A stretch of 64,000 nucleotides of DNA, from assembly GCA_014843695.1 (NCBI GenBank), contig CM026387.1, forward strand, positions 72,699,749 to 72,763,748, in the 5' to 3' direction. Each line of letters opens with the position of its first letter. The stretch's first letter is position 1. Shown here in pieces: positions 1-11,100 of the stretch. A program made the translations under genes and the position numbers. The DNA is from Archivesica marissinica (lineage: Eukaryota > Mollusca > Bivalvia > Venerida > Vesicomyidae). The notes under the pieces were generated by a model. The model had not been told where the DNA came from. It made no database searches and was given only the letters and a program-made list of their open reading frames with translations.

Positions 1-1070
1 TATTATAAACCAATGATTCTATAATGTTCTTTGTAAGCGAAGGATTTAACCTATTTCTACTGTTGTAATTTAGTAAACAATTTTGAATTTGGTCAAACTA
101 GAAATGGACAGATTATCACTGCTATTCCAGTATATATATATATACCAAGAACTTAACTACCGATAAACTCCCCGTTTTGATATATACCGAAATGGAGTAG
201 GCGAGCTACCTGTGAACACACGGGAATTTTTTTTTTTTTAATATTCATAGTATATGGAATTTGGGGTGCCTGCACGTTACAGTAGAGTGATCAACATCGT
301 GATATCGTTTCCCTATAAACTGTATTAAACAGAATTCCTCCTTATTCTATTCTGCTAAAGAAAATCTACCAAAATGCAGAAACGTGGCGTTATTATAACT
401 GTATGATTGTATAAACTCTATTCTTCGATTAGAAGTACCATGTAAATACCATCTATGTATTTATTAACAACTTGCTTATGATTGGAAAGTTTTGGTACAG
501 TCATATTGGGCAAGGTAGATTGGGTAACCAATCGCTGCCAATTTGCAATGAGGAAGCAAACTTCTATTGATTTTACTTGTAATAATAACCTATTCAAATG
601 ATCAGCATGTTTTGTTGTCATTCAAGTTTAAAATATTAAGTAGGCTAAATATTTCGTTGTTGTTGATTATAAAACCCCATGTGATCTAACATTGCTTTTA
701 TTTCGAGATATTTTATTGAGAATTTAAATAGCATTTATTACGATAATACAATAAATCAGAATTAAATAATAAAAAATACTAACTTTATTAATTCTTTTGT
801 GAACTATTAATAATATGAAAATATAAGACCGTCGTTTACCATACTTGATTTGACAGTTGTTATCATCACTATTCTGTTATTTTAGAATGGATATATATTA
901 AACACATACTCCTATATACTTAGTTGGGCGTATGTGACGGCTATTCCGCTTTTGATGTATTTACAGGATATTGGTTGCTCTTACATTTATTGTATAACCG
1001 ATGAATAAACTAATTTAATTTAGCTTACTGACACATTTTTAATACGACAGTCACTGTGTTATTAGTTCAA
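1..1070. other. 5' flank of the lectin-like gene, no gene seen
   Basis: This is AT-rich sequence upstream of the first coding exon. It has short (TA)n runs near 130-145 and a T-run near 229. It should contain the promoter and 5' UTR of the gene that starts at 1071, but I see no TATA box or initiator that I can defend. The only open frame of note, minus strand 418-621 (67 codons), shows no recognisable motif and I do not call it. Confidence 0.5.
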
Positions 1071-1143
1071 ATGATTAAAACAATGAAAGTATTACTAGGC
1101 GCTGTGAGTCTTCTATTGATACATGCTACACGTGCTGAGTTTG
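1071..1143 (+). CDS. Exon 1: signal peptide
   Basis: Starts at ATG 1071; an in-frame ATG at 1083 is an equally possible start. It encodes a basic N-terminus followed by the hydrophobic core VLLGAVSLLLIHA, a good secretion signal. The donor is G/GTAAGT at 1144. It ends in phase 1. Confidence 0.8.
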
Positions 1144-2115
1144 GTAAGTACATATACAGTCAAACCCGTGTTAGTGGTCACCTCTATTAAGCAGCAATTT
1201 TTCGGATTTTCGATATGTTACATTGTTATACATATACAGCACGCATATATCTACAAACCATGATTTTGACAAGATTTACCGACTGTGAGACAATAGACAT
1301 CGATTTCCTAGGCCTTTCACATCGTGTTGAAGCGAACGCGTTACAACGGCGCTATCACGAGCTATATCGACTGCCACAACATTTTCCCTAGCCTGGGTTC
1401 TAGTCTGTCGAATGATCACTTTTTAACTTCTGGCAAAATGATGTTGATATTATCAGAAGCTCAATAGGGCCCAATTAATAGTCGGTGTTAATCTATATGT
1501 ATTTGATTGACCAGGCAAACTATATCGACGCCTGTTCCCAGACTACATTTTCCCAGTTGTAGCCATGTTGTCGAATACATTTTAATTATGCGTAAGCATC
1601 GTCTAGCTTTCTTGAATGCGTTATTAAAATATGCGCTTATTTTCCGATACGATCAGACAACATTAATGAAAATTTAAAATGTAATCTTTTTTATTTGGCT
1701 GTAAAATTACTCGCGAATATATACCGAGATTTATAAGATACATTATATACTACGAACCAAGCAAGATACGGGGCTTCTAATTGGACTAGAAATGGCAGCC
1801 ATTTATTTAGACCAAAATCAAAAATTTGAAATTAAACAACTATAACTGTAAAGGCATAACGAACAGAACTGTACTTGCGTTTGTTCGAGTAACTTGTGTA
1901 TTAAGGTTATGGGTAACAGTGGTAAGATATATCTACAGTAAAACATGTGCTAACGGTCACCTCTATTAAACAGCCAACCGGTAATAATCAGCCAGCATCC
2001 ATATTCCATAGCTGGCATTGTTATATATCAACATATTAAGCGAAATTTAAATAGTTTTTAGAAAGAAAGACATATTTGAAATTTCACATATTGTAAAATG
2101 AGATTGCCTCTTTAG

Positions 2116-2170
<55 letters not shown>

Positions 2171-5100
2171 TACGTGCGTGTGCGTGTGTGTTTATATTAA
2201 TTGAAATGTATGTACTGTTACTATAATAAGATTAGACATATAAAGATATAATAATATTCTATAGCATATTTAACCGATTATTGACCTATATTTAACACAT
2301 ATATGACATATATTTGACCTATATTTAACACATATTTGACATATGTTTGACCTATATTGACTTCTATTTGACCTATATTTAACGACAACGTGTGTTAGAC
2401 ATGCTTGATTGTATTCGTGTAATTATTTATGTTGTTATTGTTTTCACGAAGTACATAATAATAATGTACACATAAATGGGCAACACTATATTTATGTATT
2501 TAAGGGTACTCGGACGTATTACTCGAGGCCATCGAAGACACCAACGGCAACAACTCCGCCTGTTACGGTACACATACCCAATTTCGGCCTTCGTGTGCTC
2601 ACGAATCGGGTACGGTAATCGCCGTCCAGGCAGTGAATATCGGTGCCAAGCTACGGTCACTACAATGTACAGACACCGTATCCGACGTTCACGCGAGAAA
2701 TGACACATGCTGTACACCAAACACGGAGGAAGACTGTATTCGTGCATTCAAATACAGAGAGTATGTATAACGACTGTTAGAGCTTTGTTTGTTGTATACG
2801 TTTTGGGTTTAACGTTACACCAACAGCTTATGTCACACGGCCACTCTCCAGATGATAATGTTGGTGGAAGAGCCCAGTTTATGTCACTGATCACAGGGTA
2901 GAACCACCGACATCCCGCAAGCCAGCTGTATAGCTTCCTCACATGAACGAATTCGACACTCCCAGTGTAGATTTGAACCTGCAGCGTTGAGGGTCAAGTG
3001 ATTTTAAGTCAATGACCGTAACCACTCGGCGGCCCACCATTTTACTGTGACGTGTCCTCAAGAAGTATATATATATATATATCCCCCATGTATATAGTCA
3101 CGCAGAGCCTCTGGAAGATGCACTAGGGTCACGGCTCTTATCCCGAAAAAGAGGCGGCAGCTCATAAAGCAGTGCCAATGGATTGGGTTCACGCCATTGT
3201 TTAGTTGTCTAATATTTTTGCAGCTCTGGAGTAGACTACAAGTATCACAAGTTATGCTCTGGATTCTCCGAGTGCCTCGAGCCTGCACAAGTTACCAGGG
3301 ATTACAATAATTGTGACAACACCACCACGGATGATTACATGGAATGGACCAACTATATGTTTATGGAATATGCATGCATAGAAGGTGGGTGGAGAGTGTA
3401 CCGTGTTCTGCATTAGTGTTCGGATATGATAATAATTCATCTAAGTGACTACCCTTAAATTGGCATAATGTTAGTCAGAAATTATTGTATAAATTATCAT
3501 GGCTGTTTATTAGTTTTTGGGGTTCAAGTTCGCACCAACAGCGTAAGTCATATGACGACTCTCCAGTTAGTATGGTGGAGGAAATCCCCCCGGGTGCCCC
3601 TATACGAGTAGTATTTAAGGCGTTGCAAAAGAATGCAGCATCTAACCTTCCGCAAAGGTGAACAACTTCCTCGACACACCCAGTAAGATTCGAACTTACC
3701 GCGGTGAGGGGCAAATTATTTAAAGACAACAACCTTAACCACTCGATCACGGAGGCCCTTCGCTACCAGAGCGCGTAGTAATAGAATTTATTTACAAAAT
3801 GTTTAAACTTTATTTCTATTTTACAACGATTGCGAAGCAAGTTTTAACAACTTATATTAATCACTCTCGTTGGCCGTATGGCCGTTGAAGGCGTATATGT
3901 GGTCATTCATGTGGGAGGAAACCGGAGTACCCGGAAAACCCCCACATGTCCGATCTGGCGACCACTGTACCATCTCACACACATTTAATATAAATGATTT
4001 ATTTATGCATATGTTCAATTTCTTGAACTATGTACCTTTGAATTATTGCATTGTAATACGACAAAGCTGTTGTTCGTGTGAACGGATTATAAATTGTTGA
4101 CATATACATTAGTAAGTAGTAGTAGTTAGTATTAGATGCGCCTATTCGGATTTGTTCGGATTTTATTGTGATATTGTCACATCATCGATATAGTGTGTTA
4201 CGTTTAGACATGTAGACTATTACTCAACTATTTTGATCTCTTTTCATTCTTGATACATCGTTGAACTTCTTTTCTTTTTTTTCAATTCATTTTCGTTAAT
4301 AATCCTAATATGTTACGATAGTTAACACATATTTATCACGAAGTTTAATTGTATATATCTGGCATTTTTCTACATTAAATCGAACATAACAGAAATTGTT
4401 CATCCAACATTGTTAATTTAGTTTGAAGTGATGTAAATAATGTTGTCACAACTTGTAGCCCAACCCATTCGCTTTTTCCCACATATTAAATAGTATACAG
4501 CAATAATAATAAATCCATTTCATATTGTTTTTCTACATATTTCATTGTGTGTATAATTGTAATGTAATGTACGAAACAAAATGCACTGAAATATTATTTT
4601 AAAAAAACTATTTTGAATTTTTTAGTTTCAAGGATCGGAGGTATATGCTCAAACCAAACATACACCGTTTCCGGTACAGGCATGCCGTATTACTTACAGA
4701 CTCCTAACTACAATGGTGATGGTATCCCGGCTGATATATCTATGTGTAGTTGTCACGTGCAAGCTGCTGCTGATATTCATATGTTCACATTAGATATCAG
4801 GCTAGAATCAAACAGTGGAAGTTGTGACCAGACGCTTAATGTGTCTGACGAAACAAGCTCGAGCATATATACCTGCTCGTCGGCTACTATTTTCAATGTA
4901 ACGAAGACAATTAAAGCTAAAGATGTTTGGATAACCCTGGATACTAGACTGGACATTAATGGCGGCTACGTTTGGATTGGTCTTGCAGGTAAAACATCGA
5001 CGTTTCATCTTTAATATGTCCGCATAAATAGCCAAATCTTTTCATTTTTATGTCAAATTAAAATATTTGAGACATTTTATGCTGTCATATTAAAGATTAA

Positions 5101-8100
5101 AACATCTAATTCCTATATACTATGGCAACACAACATAAACCGTGACGTCACTATTTAAAAATAATTTCATTTTCATCTGTGATATGACAGAATAAGACAC
5201 GTAATGACTCAATAAAATAAATGTTATCTTTTCATTTAATACCACACGAAACCGCGAATAGGATGCATTAATTGTTAAAGTAGTTCATTTTGTAAGTTCA
5301 TGCAGCGAATTCAAGATGCGTGATAATCTTGAATAATAAAGCCCACGAAAGCCAAAAATGCGGTGACTGAATTTTGCAAATCGCACATCAAGTTATGACA
5401 GGTTGATTACGTCATATAGAATATTATGGAGGCGGCCATTGTGGATGAATCAAGTTTAAAACATACTCATTTTATCAATACAAACAATTTATTTAACATT
5501 TATATTAAACACTTCTTGTGTTGCTGCATAATATAACGATTATTTCACAATTATATTAAACGCTTCTTGTGTATTTAATATTTTAACATATGTTTGTGTC
5601 ACTTGCATATGCTATCATTATAATATTGCACGTAACTATGACGTCATAACTGCCCATAAATATTCAAAATAGCAACAATTGTGAACAACATTCATCTGTA
5701 TATTTTCAAATTCCACAATTGCTTTATTTGAAGTGCGATGTACATACTTATTCTAAGCATTATATTGATAGTTCCAATCAGATGCTGCTTAAATGAGTTA
5801 ATAATCTGCCGAACTATTTCGTTCCATTTAACTAAAATAAAAACATATTTACAAACAACATAGATAGACATCAGGATTTAATAATATACTGATTGCTATT
5901 CAGCCAAGTGTTTTAACTATCCGAAAAGCAAACAACATGGAGCCTGATCAGACGGTACGTTCTGTGTCATCTGCTCTGGCTCTATGCTGTTTGCAATAGT
6001 GATTGTATCAGCCACTAGCGCTTCTATGTAGATTGTTCAAAGATATACATATTTATATGAACTATATAATTATGAAGTGTGTTATCAAATACGAGTGTAG
6101 ATTCAGTCTTAAGCCAGGAGAATCGCAACTTATTTAACTAAATTTTCAATAATGACGAAAACAATTTAAAAATAACATTACTGTCACATTAATAACATAC
6201 ATAAAACCTGATAATATCCATATACATGACATTTTCAAAGTGCAAAATGATTAGGCTACATATTTTGAAAAATGCAACTAAATATTAGGCTGGACCCTAA
6301 GCCATTTCCATGCTAAAGTGAAGAACTTTTAAATTAAATGTTGCTGAACATATATATTTGATATTTTCGGAGAACCAGCCCCATACTTCTGATCCATATC
6401 TGAAGGAGGAATAATAAGAATTTCTTTCTGCAGCCACTTTCGGTGACTTGTCAATAACCTGTACACCCGCTTCCGCGACACCCACTTCGGCAGCACCCAC
6501 ACAGGCTTCGAGGGTAGCATATGATGGTACTAGCAATGGTAAGCACATGTATGGTAGTAAGTAATATAAGCACTTATACTGCTTTATTTCTTAGATTGGT
6601 TTATATTTTCAGTGACGTTTTATGTTGTTTGTTGGTAAGAACGTGCAATAGGAATTAAATATCGGGGTTCTAACCCATTTCTCTACGGCGACGTTATACA
6701 TATATTACACAGCTTACCACATTACCACTGCTATGTACCGATACCGAAATACTTGACATGTGTTCGATTATGTTCGAATAATTTAGAAATTACATTTCCG
6801 GGCACTGAACGCCACGAACGAATTTGTAAAGTGTGTACAGGTCATACTGTTGAATCAGACTACCACTTTATATAATGTTGTCCGCTGTATACTAACCATA
6901 GCAATCTGTAGTTTGGTAATTATTATTGGTCTAAGATGCATATATTAATTTTATAAATGTTTCGTCATCAAACAACAATAGTACACTTATTAGAACAGCA
7001 CAATATATTAACAAATTCATTATGTTAAGAAAAACAACTCTTGGACCAACAGTTGCTTCCTGATAACATACTGTGTTCATTAACATATACATATTTATTG
7101 TGCATACATGCTGTATTGAATTGTCATGTTATGTGTATATGTTTGGCCACCATCATCTCCTACCTCCAATAACGGTCAAAGGCAAGACATTTGCCAATGT
7201 GTTGACTATAATAACCAAAAACTGAGAAACATGACTGTGCTCAAATATATAACGAGGGGGGTAACCCACATACAAGCATACAACTGGCGCTGCTTCTATG
7301 TGGGAATGGGGTAATGTCCGGGGGGTTATATTGTGAATGGACTGTTCCTACTCATTATTGTAGGTATTATCATGGTATTATCATTCACGTTGTGAATGAA
7401 CTTTTCCTACTCATTCTTGTAGGTATTAACATTGACGTTATCATTGGCGTTGTGAATGGGCTGTTCCTACTCATTCTTGTAGGTATTAACATTGCCATTA
7501 TCATTGACGTTGCGTGAATGGACAGTTCCTACTCATTCTTGTAGGTATTAACATTGCCATTATCATTGACGTTGCGTGAATGGACAGTTCCTACTCATTC
7601 TTGTAGGTATTAACATTGACATTATCATTGGTATTATCATTGGTATTATCATTGGTATTATCATTGGTATTATCAATGGCGTTGTGAATGGGCTGTTCCT
7701 ACTCATTATTGTAGGTATTAACATTGACATTATCATTGACGTTGCGTGAATGGACTGTTCCTACTCATTATTGTAGGTATTAGCATTGGCGTTGTGAATG
7801 AACTGTTCCTACTCATTCTTGTAGGTATTAGTTTATACAAATTTATTTTAGCTCGATTGCGAAACAAGTTCTTATAACTTATACTAATCACTCTCGAGAC
7901 CTCATTCCTGATGGAATCCATCGCCACGAGGGAGAGAGAAGTAGGTATTAACATTAACATTATCATTGGCGTTGTGAATGGACTGTTCCTACTCATTCCT
8001 GTAGGTATTAACATTGGCATTATCATTGGTATTATCATTGGTATTATCAATGGCGTTGTGAATGGACTGTTCCTATTCATTCTTGTTGGTATTAACATTG

Positions 8101-11100
8101 GCATTATCATTGGTATTATCATTGGTATTATCAATGGCGTTGTGAATGGACTGTTGCTACTCATGCTTGTAGGTATTAACATTGGCATTATCATTGACAT
8201 TATCATTGCTATTAGCATTGACGTTGTGAATGGACTGTTCCTACTAATTCTTGTAGGTATTAAGTTATTAACATTGGCATTATCATTGGCATTATCATTG
8301 GTATTAGCATTGGTATTATCATTGGCGTTGTGAATGGACTGTTCCTACTCATTCTTGTAGGTATTAAGTTATTAACATTGGCATTATCATTGGCATTATC
8401 ATTGGTATTAACATTGACGTTGTGAATGGACTGTTCCTATTCATGCTTGTAGGTATTAACATTAACATTACCATTGGCGTTGTGAATGGACTGTTCCTAC
8501 TCATTCTTGTAGGTATTAACATTGACATTATCATTGGCGTTGTGAATGAACTGTTCCTACTCATTCTTGTAGATATTAACATTAACATTATCATTGGCGT
8601 TGTGATTGGACAGTTCCAACTCATTCTTGTAGGTATAAACATTGGCATTATCATTGACGTTGTGATTGGACAGTTCCTACTCATTATCGTAGGTATTAAC
8701 ATTAACATTATCATTGACGTTGTGATTGGACAGTTCCTACTCATTCTTGTAGGTATTAACATTGGCATTATCATTGGCGTTGTGATTGGACTGCTTCTAC
8801 TCATTGCGCTAATCATGGCAGGGCTATGCTATTGCTTAAAATTAAAATACGAGAAGAAGGTAAGCGACCTTGTAATGCATATACATATTATATTAACGTT
8901 TATAAAATCATTTTCGTTTTCTTTATATTAGTGTGTTTCGTTGCGCCATGTTGCTATATTGGTGTGTTTCCTTGCACCATGTTGCTATATTGGTGTGTTT
9001 CCTTGCACCATGTTGCTATATTGGTGTGTTTCGTTGCCCTATGTTGCTATATTGGTGTGTTTCGTTGCCCCATGTTGCTATATTGGTGTGTTTCGTTGCC
9101 CTATGTTGCTATATTGGTGTGTTTCGTTGCCCCATGTTGCTATATTGGTGTGTTTCGTTGCGCCATGTTGCTATATTGGTGTGTTTCGTTGCGCCATGTT
9201 GCTATATTGGTGTGTTTCCTTGCGCCATGTTGCTATATTGGTGTGTTTCGTTGCCCCATGTTGCTATATTGGTGTGTTTCCTTGCCCTATGTGGCTATAT
9301 TGATGTGTTTCCTTGCACCATGTTGCTATATTGGTGTGTTTCGTTGCCCCATGTTGCTATATTGGTGTGTTTCCTTGCCCTATGTGGCTATATTGATGTG
9401 TTTCGTTGCCCCATGTTGCTATATTGGTGTGTTTCGTTGCCCCATGTTGCTATATTGGTGTGTTTCGTTGCCCCATGTTGCTATATTGGTGTGTTTCGTT
9501 GCCCCATGTTGCTATATTGGTGTGTTTCGTTGCGCTATGTGGCTATATTGATGTGTTTCCTTGCGCCATGTTGCTATATTGATGTGTTTCCTTGCCCTAT
9601 GTGGCTATATTGATGTGTTTCCTTGAGCTATGTGGCTATATTGATGTGTTTACTTGCCCCATGTTGCAATATTGGTATGTTTCCTTGCCCTATGTGGCTA
9701 TATTGATGTGTTTCCTTGCACCATGTTGCTATATTGATGTGTTTCCTTGCACCATGTTGCTATAATTATGTGTTTCCTTGTACCATGTTGCTATATTGAT
9801 GTGTTTCCTTGCGCTATTTGGCTATATTGATGTGTATCCTTGCACCATGTTGCTATAATTATGTGTTTCCTTGTGCCATGTTACTATATTGATGTGTTTG
9901 CGTGTGCCATGTTGCTATAGTGATGTATTTCCTTGTGCCGTGTTGCTATATTGATGTGTTTCCTTGGGCCATGTTGCTATATTGATGTGTTTCCTTGCGC
10001 CATGTTGCTATATTGATGTGTTTCATTGCACCATGTTGCTATATTGATGTGTTCCCTTGCGCCATGTTGCTATATTGATGTGTTTCCTTGCACCATGTTG
10101 CTATATTGATGTGTTTTCTTGCGCCATGTTGCTATATTGATGTGTTTCCTTGCGCTATTTTGCTATATTGATGTGTTTCCTTGCGCCATGTTGCTATATT
10201 GATGTGTTTCCTTGCACCATGTTGCTATATTGATGTGTTTCCTTGTGCCATGTTGCTATATTGATGTGTTTCCTTGCGACATGTTGCTATATTGATGTGT
10301 TTCCTTGTGCCATGTTGCTATGCTTATGTGTTTCCTTGCACCATGTTGCTATATTGATGTGTTTCCTTGCCCTATGTGGCTATATTGATGTGTTTCCTTG
10401 TGCCATGTTGCTATAATTATGTGTTTCCTTGTGCCATGTTGCTATAGTTATGTGTTTCCTTGTGCCATGTTGCTATATTGGTATGTGTCCTTGTGCCACG
10501 TTGCTATATTGATGTTTCCTTGCGCTATGTGGCTATATTGATGTGTTTCCTTGTGCCATGTTGCTATATTGATGTGTGTCATTGTGCCATATTGCTATAT
10601 TGGTGTGTTTTCTTGCGCCATGTTGCTATATTAATGAGTTTCCTTGTGCCATGTTGCTATATTGATGTGTTTCCTTGTGCCATGTTGCTATATTGATGTG
10701 TTTCCTTGTGCCATGTTGCTATATTGATGTGTTTCCTTGCCGTATGTGGCTATATTGATGTGTTTCCTTGTGCCATGTTGCTATAATTATGTGTTTCCTT
10801 GTGCCATGTTGCTATAATTATGTGTTTCCTTGTGCCATGTTGCTATATTGATTTGTTTCATTGCCCTATGTGGCTATATTGATGTGTTTCCTTGCCCTAT
10901 GTTGCTATATTGATGTGTTTCCTTGTGCCATGTTGCTATATTGATGTGTTTCCTTGCCGTATGTGGCTATATTGATGTGTTTCCTTGTGCCATGTTGCTA
11001 TAATTATGTGTTTCCTTGTGCCATGTTGCTATAATTATGTGTTTCCTTGTGCCATGTTGCTATATTGATTTGTTTCATTGCCCTATGTGGCTATATTGAT

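Noticed and set aside
7733..8816. Minus-strand frames rich in MLIPTRMSRNSPFTTP
   Set aside because: They are the complement of the acceptor/transmembrane array. The plus strand has the splice-consistent frame.
8826..9613. Three overlapping plus-strand frames rich in CCYIGVF/LLYWCVSL
   Set aside because: They are the 31-bp array read in its three phases, ending where ATTGG units give way to ATTGA units that carry TGA.
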